Below, piece after piece: positions 43,096-52,410 of a DNA stretch of 64,000 nt (position 1 is its first letter; each line of letters begins with the position of its first letter). Origin of the DNA: Candidatus Marispirochaeta associata. Lineage in GTDB: Bacteria > Spirochaetota > Spirochaetia > JC444 > Marispirochaetaceae. A model generated the notes under the pieces. The model did no database searches. It worked only from the letters and a program-made list of their open reading frames with translations, and was not told the DNA's origin. The stretch is taken from assembly GCA_001749745.1 (NCBI GenBank), contig JWTM01000541.1, forward strand, positions 212,225 to 276,224, written 5' to 3'. The translations under genes were made by a program, and so were the position numbers.

Positions 43096-44313
43096 ATGAA
43101 TTTCGGAAGCGCATTTTATGAATTGTGGATGACCACCGGCCTTTACGGCTTTCTGCAAGCCGGGGGCTGGCAGAATCTGGTCATGATTATAGTCGGATTC
43201 GTGCTGCTCTATCTGGCCGTGAGCAAGGGTTTCGAACCTCTGCTTCTGGTTCCGATCGGCTTCGGCGCGATTCTCTCCAACATCCCCTTTGCGGCTATCG
43301 CCGCCCATACGATCTCGGTCGTCGGGCCCGACGGACATGTAATGGTGCAGGAGTTCGGCGGATTCGTCGGTCAGTTCTATGACTTCGGTATCGCCTCGGG
43401 ACTCTTTCCGCTCTTGATCTTCATGGGCGTCGGCGCGATGACCGACTTCGGGCCGCTCTTAGCGGATCCAAAGACCTTCCTGCTCGGCGCCGCCGCGCAG
43501 TTCGGTATCTTCGTAGCGGTTATCGGAGCTCTGCTTCTGGGCGCGTATGTTCCGGGGATCGATTTCGACCTCGCCGCCGCGGGTGCGATCGGCATCATCG
43601 GCGGAGCGGACGGCCCGACGGCGATCTACGTCGCCTCCCGTTTGAAACCCGAGTTGTTGGGCGCCATAGCGGTGGCGGCCTACTCCTATATGGCGCTGGT
43701 GCCGATTATCCAGCCGCCGATTATGCGTGCTCTGACTAGCAAGGAGGAGCGCCAGATCAAGATGGAGCAGCTGCGCCACGTTTCCAAGCTGGAGAAGATC
43801 ATCTTCCCGCTGGTGGTTCTGGTCACCTGTATATTGTTGCTGCCGTCGGCGACTCCGCTGATCGGCGCGTTGATGTTCGGTAACCTGGCTCGGGAGTGCG
43901 GCGTTGTCGCCCGCCTGTCGGACACCATGCAGAATGCGATGATGAACATCGTCACCATCATGCTGGGCCTCGCGGTCGGTTCCAAGATGCAGGCCGAGTC
44001 CTTCCTGAACCTGAATACCCTCGGTATCCTGGCTCTGGGGCTGGTCGCCTTCGCGATTGGGACGTCTACCGGTCTCCTGTTGGCCAAGCTGATGAATCTG
44101 ATAACCAAGAAACCGATCAACCCGTTGATCGGTGCAGCCGGCGTCTCCGCTGTTCCCATGGCCGCTCGGGTGGCCAACAAGGTCGGCAAGGAGGAGAATC
44201 CTCAGAACTTCCTCCTGATGCACGCCATGGGTCCCAACGTGGCCGGCGTTATCGGCTCCGCCGTTGCGGCGGGCGTTCTATTGGGGGTTATCCCCAGGAT
44301 GATCGGCGGCTGA
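43096..44313 (+). CDS. oadB: Sodium-pumping decarboxylase beta subunit
   Basis: 405 residues, an integral membrane protein with about nine to eleven helices. Family motifs: LLLVPIGFGAILSNIP, FPLLIFMGVGAMTDFGPLL with the Na+-binding aspartate, AIGIIGGADGPTAIYV, and near the end INPLIGAAGVSAVPMAARV and HAMGPNVAGVIGSAVAAG. It removes carboxyl from biotin while exporting two Na+. GcdB and MmdB are the same family, but the pairing with an OadA-type alpha favours oxaloacetate. It starts 13 bases after oadA. A terminator follows. Confidence 0.94.
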   Translation: MNFGSAFYELWMTTGLYGFLQAGGWQNLVMIIVGFVLLYLAVSKGFEPLLLVPIGFGAILSNIPFAAIAAHTISVVGPDGHVMVQEFGGFVGQFYDFGIASGLFPLLIFMGVGAMTDFGPLLADPKTFLLGAAAQFGIFVAVIGALLLGAYVPGIDFDLAAAGAIGIIGGADGPTAIYVASRLKPELLGAIAVAAYSYMALVPIIQPPIMRALTSKEERQIKMEQLRHVSKLEKIIFPLVVLVTCILLLPSATPLIGALMFGNLARECGVVARLSDTMQNAMMNIVTIMLGLAVGSKMQAESFLNLNTLGILALGLVAFAIGTSTGLLLAKLMNLITKKPINPLIGAAGVSAVPMAARVANKVGKEENPQNFLLMHAMGPNVAGVIGSAVAAGVLLGVIPRMIGG

Positions 44314-44343
44314 TAGCTGCACCGATTTATACGATTATTACCA

Positions 44344-44373
44344 CCGCCGGGCAGAACGCTCGGCGGTTTTTTT
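44344..44373 (+). terminator. Terminator of the oadGAB operon
   Basis: Stem CCGCCG / CGGCGG (44344-44349 with 44361-44366), 11-base loop, followed by seven T. Confidence 0.88.
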
Positions 44374-44376
44374 CTA

Positions 44377-44916
44377 CTAATTCCTGCGGACGAATAGGTC
44401 ATATTTGGTAGGCGTGCAAGGCCGGTCGCCGCAGCTGCTGTAGCTGTCCCGGAAAATCACCCACTCGCCCTGCTCGTTCTTGCGGAGTATCGTCAGGAAT
44501 TTCCCATTGAACTTATTGGCGGGTTCTCCGTTATTGGGCTGGACTGTTTTCATATACACCCCCATAGAGTAGGCGTAGTCGCCGAGAATAACTGTTTCCA
44601 GCGGTTCAATGTGCATGCTGGTTGTGGATACGGCATCGGCGCTCTCCCATTTCTGCTGCATTTTTTCAGCCCTGGTGCTCATCAGGAACATATCGCTCTC
44701 CTGGGGCATCTTGATCGCCTCCGGATCATGCAGCGCCATCCGTGCGGCGGCGTCGCACTCCTCCCGGGCAGAGCAGTACTCTTCCCATAACGATCCGATG
44801 GCGGCGATATCCTCATCCGCTGACTCTTTCACCACCGTCATTTCGCTTTGTCCCTCGGCCCAGGTAAGTGAAACGGCGAGGATCAGCACGAATATCAACC
44901 CTGTTCGTTTTTGCAT
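44377..44916 (-). CDS. Secreted NTF2-like (DUF4440-type) protein
   Basis: 179 residues from the ATG at 44916, which follows AAGGAGAG; an ATG six codons upstream lies before this site. A signal peptide (MQKRTGLIFVLILAVSLTWA) is followed by EGQSE. The mature part resembles DUF4440/SnoaL cone folds: DIAAIGSLWEEYCSAREECDAAARMALH, then ILGDYAYSMGVYMKTVQP and GKFLTILRKNEQGEWVIFRDSYS. Four cysteines might form periplasmic disulfides. Function is unknown; the family includes small lyases, isomerases and non-enzymatic ligand-binding proteins. Confidence 0.7.
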   Translation of the reverse strand: MQKRTGLIFVLILAVSLTWAEGQSEMTVVKESADEDIAAIGSLWEEYCSAREECDAAARMALHDPEAIKMPQESDMFLMSTRAEKMQQKWESADAVSTTSMHIEPLETVILGDYAYSMGVYMKTVQPNNGEPANKFNGKFLTILRKNEQGEWVIFRDSYSSCGDRPCTPTKYDLFVRRN

Positions 44917-45055
44917 GGCTCTCTCCTTCCTCATTTAATATGTGGCAATGTTAGAGGAGCGGCGTTGCAGAAGCGTTGCAGCAGGAGAGTGCTTTTTTCG
45001 TTACTTCTACTATTTGGTGATATACTAGAGGTATTCATTAATCGAGGAGGACCGT

Positions 45056-47230
45056 ATGAGGAAAAGCAGTGTGTGGCTCAGTCTGCTTCTTTTTCTTGTG
45101 GGAGCTTCTTCGGAATTGGGTGCTCAGGTTTCTTCTGGTCCTGAAGCTGTTGACCTCGATCTGCGCTATCGATATCCGCTGTCCGTGGGAGCCGAATATC
45201 AGAGTTTTTCTCCTCTTGGAGATATCGGAGGTGTATATAAGGTTTTTGATATCTCCGGTACCGCCCGCATGTCGTTGGAGGATAATCCTAGAATACAACC
45301 CTTTGTATCCGCAGGGGCATTGCAGTACGATAATCAGGATGTTGCAGAACCGGAACGTTGGGATCACACCCATTTTTATGGGCTCCTCGGCCTGGGTTAC
45401 AGCCGTCGGTTCTCTCGCAATCTTGAATTCGGTGCAGAAGTCGCTGCGGGGGCTTCTCAGGTTGTGTTCCCTTCCCTGTCGCCGGATGGGGAAGCAGTTG
45501 GTCACCAAAGTATACATTTAACATCCGGGGCACGTATTTCTCTTGTCCCTTCCTATAATTTGTCGATAGAAATCCATCCCAATATACGATGGCTCTACAG
45601 TCTTGGAGAATTATCAGATTTTGACGGATTTCTTTTAGGTATCGGTTTCGGCGCTAATTTCAGATTTGGGCAGGATCCCGATCTGGCTGCTGCAGCTATA
45701 CGCAGCCTCAGGGTGGAAGGTAGTCGGATTCCTCCGGTATTCCCGTCAATGCAGAGCTATTATTCCCGCAATCCTATGGCAAGCATCAACCTGGTCAATA
45801 CTGAAAAGCATGCAATCAATGATATAGAGATCTCATTCTTTCAAGCAGGTTACATGGATTCTCCGACTCTCTGTACCACAATTCCCGTACTTGATCCCGG
45901 CGAACGCCGAGAGGTTCCGGTGCTGGCGGCCTTCAATCAGTCAGTATTCCAAACGGAAGGGATTACACCGCTTTCTGGCGAGCTGACGTTAAAGTATGTG
46001 TCCCGCGGGGTTCACGTAGAGCAGAAGCAGCCGGTCTCCTACGATCTGTACGATAAGACTGCTACAACCTGGGATGATGATTTCAAGGTTGCCGCATTTA
46101 TCACTCCAGCCGACAGCGCGCTGAGAAACTATGCCAGTTATGTTCGACAAGCATTCAAGGAGAGTACGATTCCCGCGGTCAACCAGCCGCTCCAGACTGC
46201 CATCGGCCTCTATGAAGCCCTGGGAGAAATCGGCTGTCTCTATCAGGCAGATCCTCAGCTGCCCTTTACCAAGGCTCAGGACGATGTATCCATAATTGAT
46301 TCAGTTAGTCTACCTCGGGATACGCTTAAGCGAGCAACCGGGGATTGTGACGATCTGACGGTACTCTATTGCAGTTTACTGGAAGCGGCCGGTATAGAGT
46401 CCGGCTATATTCTGGTCCCGGGCCACATATATGCTGTTTTCAATACCGGTGTCGGAGTAAGGGAGTATGCCGCGGTCAATCCCGACCGGGGGATGACCTT
46501 GAGCATCGACGATACTGTTTGGGTCCCTGTTGAGATAACCTTGGTTGGAGAGACTGGTTTTTACGATGCCTGGAGAAAGGGAATCGAGGAATGGGTAGGT
46601 CTTAAACAGAATCCCGAACTTCGTGTGCTGGTACGCACGCGGGAAGCACAGTCAGTCTATAGGCCGATAGGTCTACGGGAGATCGATCTTGGCCTACAGT
46701 ACGGAAATATGGAACGGGTTGTCGCCTCTTTCAATCGAGAACTTGCCCGGCTCGGGAAGGTCTCCGTTGAGGAGCAGCGGATTGCAGCTGCGGAGAGCGG
46801 ACTTAAAGAGGATTACAATCGTCTCGGCATTGCCTGTGCGCGCTATCAGTTGTTCAATGAGGCGGAACGGGCTTTCCAGACTGCATTGAAAACAGATCCT
46901 GCATATATCAGCGCGATGGTAAATCTCGCAACCCTGAATTTCTTAGAAGAGGATTATCGACAAGCATTAACTGGATTTGAGGAGGCGTATACAATTTTAA
47001 GGGAGGCCGGAAGAACGGAAGGACGAAATGCAGCTAAGATTTTGATCAATATTTCCAGAGCCCATTACAAGCTTGAGCAATTCGATGAATCGCGCACCTT
47101 TTTTACCCGAGCTTCCTCAATCGACCCGGAATTGAGCGGACGGTTTGCATACCTTGAAACGGCATCGGCCGGTATCGGCAGAGCATCCGAGAAATCGGAT
47201 TCACCTCTATTTATCGGGGAGGATGAGTGA
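45056..47230 (+). CDS. Secreted beta-barrel / transglutaminase-like / TPR protein
   Basis: 724 residues with a signal peptide (VWLSLLLFLVGASSELGAQ). Residues about 30-205 look like an 8-strand outer-membrane barrel (GAEYQSFSPLGDIGG, LLGLGYSRRFSRNLEFGAEVAAG, GARISLVPSYNLSIEIHPN, GIGFGANFRFG). A beta-sandwich spacer follows. Then comes a transglutaminase-like domain with Cys431 (TGDCDDLTVLYCSLLEAAGI) and a histidine in VPGHIYAVFN. The C-terminus (about 575-705) has three TPR units (EDYNRLGIACARYQLFNEAERAF...). Base composition is AT-richer than the neighbours. It precedes the LVIVD lipoprotein by one base. GAGGAGG marks the start. Function unknown; surface proteolysis or cross-linking is possible. 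Confidence 0.75.
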   Translation: MRKSSVWLSLLLFLVGASSELGAQVSSGPEAVDLDLRYRYPLSVGAEYQSFSPLGDIGGVYKVFDISGTARMSLEDNPRIQPFVSAGALQYDNQDVAEPERWDHTHFYGLLGLGYSRRFSRNLEFGAEVAAGASQVVFPSLSPDGEAVGHQSIHLTSGARISLVPSYNLSIEIHPNIRWLYSLGELSDFDGFLLGIGFGANFRFGQDPDLAAAAIRSLRVEGSRIPPVFPSMQSYYSRNPMASINLVNTEKHAINDIEISFFQAGYMDSPTLCTTIPVLDPGERREVPVLAAFNQSVFQTEGITPLSGELTLKYVSRGVHVEQKQPVSYDLYDKTATTWDDDFKVAAFITPADSALRNYASYVRQAFKESTIPAVNQPLQTAIGLYEALGEIGCLYQADPQLPFTKAQDDVSIIDSVSLPRDTLKRATGDCDDLTVLYCSLLEAAGIESGYILVPGHIYAVFNTGVGVREYAAVNPDRGMTLSIDDTVWVPVEITLVGETGFYDAWRKGIEEWVGLKQNPELRVLVRTREAQSVYRPIGLREIDLGLQYGNMERVVASFNRELARLGKVSVEEQRIAAAESGLKEDYNRLGIACARYQLFNEAERAFQTALKTDPAYISAMVNLATLNFLEEDYRQALTGFEEAYTILREAGRTEGRNAAKILINISRAHYKLEQFDESRTFFTRASSIDPELSGRFAYLETASAGIGRASEKSDSPLFIGEDE

Positions 47231-47231
47231 G

Positions 47232-49946
47232 ATGAAAACGAACACTGTTCTGACGCTATTTGCAGTATTCCAGATCTTTATCGTCCTCACAAGCTGTGTA
47301 AATCCATTGGATGTAGACACAATTCTCAATGTCACGGATGAAGTAGCCCCGACAATTTCAATTATGTCTCCTGCGGACGGCAGTACATACTCCCAGGTCG
47401 TATATATCGAAGGAACTGTCGAGGATTCTGCCGAGAGTCAGGGGGATAACAGGGGTAGTGTCACCTCGGTAAGCTGCGAAATACTATCAACGTCCGTCTC
47501 TCCGACAGTGAATCTCGGAACAGACGGACACTTTGATTGCCTCTTCGAAACTGCTTCCCTCTCCGGAAATCTGACAGTCAGGATCACCGCCATGGATTGG
47601 AATGGGAATACCGCCGAATCATCGCTTGTTCTTGTCGCCGGGACGAGCGATATTCCTTCTTTCAGTGCTACAGGATCCAGCAGCCGGGTTACAGTTGATT
47701 GGGACCCGATCCCTCTGGCAGAGTCGTATACCCTCTATTATACCACCAATAACAGCTACCCAAATGGATGGGAAGGTACAAACGGTAATACCATGGAAGG
47801 GGTCAGTTATGGTGATGTGATCACAGGATTATTGAATGGCCATATGCATGTCTTTCGACTCCGGGCGAATCTCCCAGATCCCCTGCCGGACAGCTGGTCG
47901 GATTATGTTAAAGCGGTCCCCCTCTCGTCTCATACCCTCGCTCCTACTGTCTCGAAAGGACTATACGATGAGATCCACGTTCAATGGCCTGCTATTCCAG
48001 CCGGAATCGAGTGCGAGCTTTGGCGGTCGCATACTGCTCCTGATAGCGGGTTCTACAATCTGACCGGCGCGCTGGACTACACCTCATATACCGATACGAA
48101 TGTTGTCGCCGGTCAGGACTACTACTATGCGATACAGCCTGTTGAGCATAGTACCGTTTTAAGTGAATCGGTGTGGGGTCGGACATCGACCATGAAGTTC
48201 GATGAAATTGTCGGCGAGGGGGATACATACTATGCCCGCGGAGTCGATGCGGTAACAAACCGGGTCTATGTGGCGGATCTCTATGATTTCTACATCTTCG
48301 ACACTTCTTCTCCCGCCGCTCCTGTACTTATCAGTCAGACAGCTATTGAGGAAGCTCAAGATGTCTTTGTGGAAGGGAATTATGCCTACATCGCCAATGG
48401 GTCGTACGGACTTCAGATTCTGGATATCAGCGACGAGAATAACCCCCAGATGCGGGGAAGCTACGATACCTTGAATGCGCAGGAGGTAGTCGTCTCAGGC
48501 AATTATGCATTTATTGCCGATCTGAGCTACCTAGTTGTTCTCGATATTTCGAATAAAGATGCACCGACGCTTGCAGCGCAGAGATCGGCCGGTGCCTACG
48601 GAGTGGAGGTTGTCGGTTCGACCGTCTACGTGGCGGGGAGCGGGCTGGACACGTTTAGTTTTAGCGCCCCATCCACCCTAACTCCGCTCGACCAGGACCA
48701 AACTGTGTCTAGTCGGGGCATTGCCGTCTCCGGCACGCATGCTTTTGTTGCAGCGCGGGACCAGGGGTTGTGGATATACGATGTCTCCAATCCCAGTTCA
48801 ATCGCGCTTGAGAAAACGGTTGATACGCCTGCGAATGCCGAAGCAGTCGAGATAGTAGACGACACGGCGGTTGTGGCCGATTATTTTTCCGGAATCCAAC
48901 TCATCGACATCTCTTCCATTGCAGACGCAGAAGTTGTCGAAGCCTTCGATACTCCGGGCAATCAGTGTCAGGACCTAGTGTGTATTGGCGATATTGCCTA
49001 TCTCGCCGACGGCTGGGGTGGAATACGAGTGCTGAATCATACGGAACGCTTTCTCGATGCAACCATGGATGACGACTATCCATTTGGAGATATTCGTTCA
49101 GTAACGATCTACGGCAGCAATGCGTACGTGGCCGGAGGTTCGGCTGGTTTGATTGTTCTGGATGTATCAGATCCTGGAAACATTCTCTATCGCGGGGGAT
49201 ACAATCCAGGTAGCGTTACCCTAGATATAGCGGTGGCCGGTACGCTTGCCGTTCAATCCGCCTATTATGCCGGGGCCAGGGTTCTGGATGTGAGCGACCC
49301 GACGGCGCCTTCCTCCCTTGGGTTTATCGGCGGAAGTTATGGTTCCCAGGGAGTGGATCTGATAGGGGATTTGGCATATATATGTGAAGGAACAGCTGGT
49401 CTTCACATCTACGATCTAAGCGAGCCAAGTTCACCCGTGGAGCGCAGTACCTACGATACCCCTGATAAGGCTCTCGAAGTAGTAGTTCAGGATTCCATGG
49501 CCTATGTGGCTGATAATACAACCGGTCTAGTAATACTCGATGTCGCAGATCCCGATAGCCCGGAGTTGGTCGGCATCTGCAATACCGGTGGTACGGCTAA
49601 GGATATTGTTGTTTCAGGTGATTATGTATTTATCGCAGATTACAGTGATGGGGTGAAGATTATTGATGTCTCGACGCCGTCGTCTCCTGAGGTCATCGCT
49701 TCATACGATACCATAGGATATGCAAATGGAGTTGAATCTGCGGGAGACTATCTCTTCGTCGGACATGGGGTTGGAGGTGTACTGATTATCGACGTCAGCG
49801 ATCCCTCGGAGCCACGATTAAAAGGACAGTATGACACGGCTCCTGTTAACGCTGGTCCGGTTGCGGCGCGGGATGATTATGTGTATGCGGTGATGTACAA
49901 CACCTCGCTTGAATCATTGCAGATCGCACCAACTGATCAGCCCTAG
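47232..49946 (+). CDS. LVIVD-repeat beta-propeller lipoprotein
   Basis: 904 residues from the ATG at 47232, which lies 9 bases after GGGGAGG and gives a lipobox (FQIFIVLTSC, Cys about 17); in-frame upstream codons lie inside the preceding gene. An Ig-like domain (about 30-130), two FN3-like segments (about 140-320) and roughly 13 LVIVD repeats follow. A typical repeat reads GNYAYIANGSYGLQILDIS or GDYVFIADYSDGVKIIDVS. The repeats form one or two beta-propellers on the cell surface or in the periplasm. Co-transcribed with the transglutaminase-like gene. Binding partner unknown. Confidence 0.85.
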   Translation: MKTNTVLTLFAVFQIFIVLTSCVNPLDVDTILNVTDEVAPTISIMSPADGSTYSQVVYIEGTVEDSAESQGDNRGSVTSVSCEILSTSVSPTVNLGTDGHFDCLFETASLSGNLTVRITAMDWNGNTAESSLVLVAGTSDIPSFSATGSSSRVTVDWDPIPLAESYTLYYTTNNSYPNGWEGTNGNTMEGVSYGDVITGLLNGHMHVFRLRANLPDPLPDSWSDYVKAVPLSSHTLAPTVSKGLYDEIHVQWPAIPAGIECELWRSHTAPDSGFYNLTGALDYTSYTDTNVVAGQDYYYAIQPVEHSTVLSESVWGRTSTMKFDEIVGEGDTYYARGVDAVTNRVYVADLYDFYIFDTSSPAAPVLISQTAIEEAQDVFVEGNYAYIANGSYGLQILDISDENNPQMRGSYDTLNAQEVVVSGNYAFIADLSYLVVLDISNKDAPTLAAQRSAGAYGVEVVGSTVYVAGSGLDTFSFSAPSTLTPLDQDQTVSSRGIAVSGTHAFVAARDQGLWIYDVSNPSSIALEKTVDTPANAEAVEIVDDTAVVADYFSGIQLIDISSIADAEVVEAFDTPGNQCQDLVCIGDIAYLADGWGGIRVLNHTERFLDATMDDDYPFGDIRSVTIYGSNAYVAGGSAGLIVLDVSDPGNILYRGGYNPGSVTLDIAVAGTLAVQSAYYAGARVLDVSDPTAPSSLGFIGGSYGSQGVDLIGDLAYICEGTAGLHIYDLSEPSSPVERSTYDTPDKALEVVVQDSMAYVADNTTGLVILDVADPDSPELVGICNTGGTAKDIVVSGDYVFIADYSDGVKIIDVSTPSSPEVIASYDTIGYANGVESAGDYLFVGHGVGGVLIIDVSDPSEPRLKGQYDTAPVNAGPVAARDDYVYAVMYNTSLESLQIAPTDQP

Positions 49947-50896
49947 CGCAGCCTGTCCAACAGAAAGGGAAATACCGATTTCGAGTCGAACTGCGCCGGA
50001 TCGCGGACGATACCGCCGGCCATATCGGCATGGCCGCCGCCGAAGCCGATGCCCGCCAGGAGCTCCTTGACCACCTGGGCGGCGCTCCAGCGGCGGTCCT
50101 CGCTGCGCAGGGAGAGGTTTATCCTATTTCCGTTCTTGGCGGCAAGACAAACGAAGTCGACCTCCCGGAGAGATAGAAAGAAATCGCCGATGATCCCTAA
50201 TAGGTTCTGTTTGCAGCCTTCGGGAAAGTAGCAGTAGGCGATGCCCCGCTCGATCTTGATGCGGTTCAGCGCCTCCCGATAGAAATTCAGATCCTTCTGT
50301 TGGATGTTGTTGCGCAGCAGCGCGTTTACGAATCCGGTGTCGCTTACCCGGTAGAGCCGGGAGTAGGCATCCACATCGGCGTCGCAGACCCCCCGGGTCA
50401 GTTGGGCGGTGTCGACCAGCATGCCGACCATCAGCGCAGTGGCGACGCTTCCGGGGATTTCCACGCCCATCTCCCGGTAGTACTCGTATATGATCGTCGA
50501 AGAGGCGCCGTATTCGGGGCGAATGTCAACGAAGGGGACGTTCTCGGGGCTCTGCACCTTATGATGGTCGATGACTCCAATCTCGTCGCCGATCAGATCG
50601 GTAACGTTCTTGTTGCCCTTGCAGCCGTCGACGATCAGGATGGCATCGCTTTCATCCAGATCGTACTCCGAGCTATGGCTGATCGGGATGTCGAGCTCTT
50701 CGATCAGCTGTATTAAGGAGTCCCGCTGTATGGTTCCTTCATAGAGGAGCCTGGATTCGATCCCCTTCAGCTTCAAGAGGGTGGCCAATCCATAGGCTGC
50801 GGCGATTGAGTCGTGATCGGGGAAATCATGGCTCTGAATATAGATCAGCCTCCGGTCTCCGATTGTTCGAAGGAGTTCTTCAACGACTGCGTACAT
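49943..50896 (-). CDS. DHH-family phosphoesterase (NrnA-like)
   Basis: 317 residues. The DHH domain has HDFPDHDSIAAAYGLA (motif I), ILIVDGCKG (motif II), GVIDHHK (motif III) and VGMLVDTAQLTRG (motif IV); DHHA1 has GGGHADMAGG near the C-terminus. Relatives degrade short RNAs, pAp or cyclic dinucleotides with Mn2+. Motif I reads DFPDHDS rather than the common NPDGDA, a milder version seen in some family branches. It converges on the LVIVD gene, overlapping its end by 4 bases. Confidence 0.85.
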   Translation of the reverse strand: MYAVVEELLRTIGDRRLIYIQSHDFPDHDSIAAAYGLATLLKLKGIESRLLYEGTIQRDSLIQLIEELDIPISHSSEYDLDESDAILIVDGCKGNKNVTDLIGDEIGVIDHHKVQSPENVPFVDIRPEYGASSTIIYEYYREMGVEIPGSVATALMVGMLVDTAQLTRGVCDADVDAYSRLYRVSDTGFVNALLRNNIQQKDLNFYREALNRIKIERGIAYCYFPEGCKQNLLGIIGDFFLSLREVDFVCLAAKNGNRINLSLRSEDRRWSAAQVVKELLAGIGFGGGHADMAGGIVRDPAQFDSKSVFPFLLDRLR

Positions 50897-50985
50897 GGCG
50901 TACCTCCCCGACTATTTTCTGCGCTTTATCCGTTTCTGTAAATGCCGGCTTGTCATAATTCTGTGCAACACGTAGGATTGGGCCC

Positions 50986-51726
50986 ATGAAAAGTGAATAT
51001 CGATATCGGATGAACCATACCGTGATTTACAGCGAAACCGACGCCCGGGGCTTGCTGTCGTTGCCCTCGTTCTTCGCCCTCTTTCAAGAGGCGGCGCTGT
51101 TGCATGCGGAGCGGCTCGGCTTCGGTGAAACCTACTGCGAACGGGAAGGCCGTCTCTGGGTTCTCTCCCGTCTGCTGTTGGAGATAGATTCCCTGCCTAG
51201 CCATCGGGAAGAGATTCTTTTAGAGACCTGGCCGAAACGGCCGCAGGGACCCTTCGCGAACCGGGATTTTCAGCTGATCGGTTCTGACGGTCAGATCCAT
51301 GCCCGGGCGACCAGTATGTGGCTTCTGTTGGACAGCTCAACCATGCGGCCGGTGCGACCCCAATCCGTCTTTGCCGATTTCCCCTTCGACGAGCTGGGGG
51401 AGGTGATCGCCGGTACGGCGCCGAAGGTCTCCGCGGACGGCGAGGGTCGGGAGAGCGAGCTCAACGTGACCGTCCGGTATTCGGATCTGGATCAAAACAA
51501 TCACGTCAATAATACCCGCTATGTGCGCTGGTTCCTCGATTGCTACACGCCGGAGGAGATTCTGAACACCCGATCGTTCAAGTTTCTCATCAGCTATCAG
51601 CGGGCGGCCGAGTTTAACGATTCCATTCGCCTCCTGCGTCACGATTGGAGCGGTTCATCCACTGTTCGCGGTTATTTCGAGGACGGAAGCGAATCCTTTG
51701 CCGCCCGGATCTGGCTCGAGGATTGA
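50986..51726 (+). CDS. Acyl-ACP thioesterase
   Basis: 246 residues, two tandem hot-dog domains of the FatA/FatB family. First domain: YSETDARGLLSLPSFFALFQEAALLHAERLGFG, then WVLSRLLLEIDSLPSHREEILLETWP. Second domain: VTVRYSDLDQNNHVNNTRYVRWFLD, with the Asn-His catalytic pair. It releases fatty acids from ACP in the cytoplasm, setting chain length. ATTGGGC and CATGAAAAG surround the ATG, with only a weak ribosome site. Its stop codon region overlaps the -35 of the next promoter. Confidence 0.88.
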   Translation: MKSEYRYRMNHTVIYSETDARGLLSLPSFFALFQEAALLHAERLGFGETYCEREGRLWVLSRLLLEIDSLPSHREEILLETWPKRPQGPFANRDFQLIGSDGQIHARATSMWLLLDSSTMRPVRPQSVFADFPFDELGEVIAGTAPKVSADGEGRESELNVTVRYSDLDQNNHVNNTRYVRWFLDCYTPEEILNTRSFKFLISYQRAAEFNDSIRLLRHDWSGSSTVRGYFEDGSESFAARIWLED

Positions 51727-51751
51727 CAACGCCTGATTTCCGGGGGATACT
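51723..51751 (+). promoter_or_regulatory. Promoter of the RNHCP-rsgA leader
   Basis: TTGACA (51723-51728) and GATACT (51746-51751), spacer 17. The predicted start (about 51758) leaves a leader of roughly 257 bases before the RNHCP gene. Confidence 0.75.
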
Positions 51752-51791
51752 GTTTAGGTTGACCACTAAAGGATTCAAGGAGGTAGTGTTG

Positions 51792-51827
51792 ATGAGTGTT
51801 CTATACCGGGGATTTCTCCGGCACTAG
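51792..51827 (+). CDS. Leader peptide MSVLYRGFLRH
   Basis: An 11-residue frame starting at 51792, with a perfect ribosome site AAGGAGGT (51777-51784) 7 bases upstream, better than that of the next gene. The stop TAG (51825-51827) abuts the first base of a large hairpin. The arrangement resembles leader peptides that control genes by ribosome stalling. The peptide ends F-L-R-H; the frame itself also contains a CCGG..CCGG stem. Confidence 0.6.
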   Translation: MSVLYRGFLRH

Positions 51828-51975
51828 GCCGCTTGGACAATAGCAACTCTTTACTTTATTAGAAAAGTATATTCCAAGCCGCCCGCCTATCCTGTTCTAC
51901 GGATATCCACACCCGGAGCATCCCGTCTATACCCGTGTTACATCAGTGTGTCTCGCCTCCCGCGAGGGTTGAGGC
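51827..51975 (+). ncRNA. Structured leader of the RNHCP-rsgA operon
   Basis: GGCCGCTTGGA (51827-51837) pairs with TCCAAGCCGCC (51873-51883) with one mismatch. Inside it TACTTT (51852-51857) pairs with AAAGTA (51864-51869). Further on, GCCTC/GAGGC (51955-51959 with 51971-51975) competes with CCTC/GAGG. No U-tract follows either hairpin, so control of translation or Rho-type termination is more likely than intrinsic termination. From 51976 to 52014 I see only a weak ribosome site (CAGGAACGAGT). Confidence 0.5.
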
Positions 51976-52014
51976 TTCGCATCTATTGAGTAGACGATTA
52001 GTACAGGAACGAGT

Positions 52015-52410
52015 ATGTCCAGACAGAAAACTATAGTATCCCAGAACGAGTCATTCATCTGCATTAATTGCGGCCGGGCGGTCCCACCCGCGACGATCGG
52101 TACCCGGCATAGAAATCATTGCCCCCATTGCCTGTGGAGTCGCCATGTCGATATGCGTACCGGCGATCGACGCTCCTCCTGCCGCGGCGGCATGGTTCCG
52201 ATCGGCATCTGGGTCGCCGGCGACGGCGAGTGGTCCCTGATCCACCGCTGCGAGAAATGCGGCTTCCTGCGGCCGAACCGCATCGGCGCCGAGGATAACG
52301 AGGGGGCCTTACTCGCGTTGGCCCTCAAGCCGATCGCCGGGCTTCCCTTCCCGGCGGCGCCGTTGATGGAGGGTATCGCCGCTTTGCATTGTACCGGAGA
52401 AGCCCTATGA
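52015..52410 (+). CDS. RNHCP-domain zinc-ribbon protein
   Basis: 131 residues. The RNHCP motif is exact in HRNHCPHCLWSRHVD (about 32-46), preceded by FICINCG (Cys16, Cys19). Together with Cys36 and Cys39 these suit one zinc site. A second pair CEKCGF (about 79-82) lies near the centre. The family is of unknown function, cytoplasmic, and related to ribbon proteins that bind nucleic acids. The stop overlaps the rsgA start (ATGA), so a ribosome-related role is suggested by context alone. Confidence 0.85.
   Translation: MSRQKTIVSQNESFICINCGRAVPPATIGTRHRNHCPHCLWSRHVDMRTGDRRSSCRGGMVPIGIWVAGDGEWSLIHRCEKCGFLRPNRIGAEDNEGALLALALKPIAGLPFPAAPLMEGIAALHCTGEAL

Noticed and set aside
47145..47231. Longer N-terminus for the LVIVD protein
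   Set aside because: It would lie within the preceding gene and hide the lipobox; the ATG at 47232 has a good ribosome site and gives a lipoprotein signal.
51900..52014. Antisense rRNA fragment in the RNHCP leader
   Set aside because: A few stretches (CGATTAGTAC, CCACACCC) recall reverse-complement rRNA, but no extended match could be followed.
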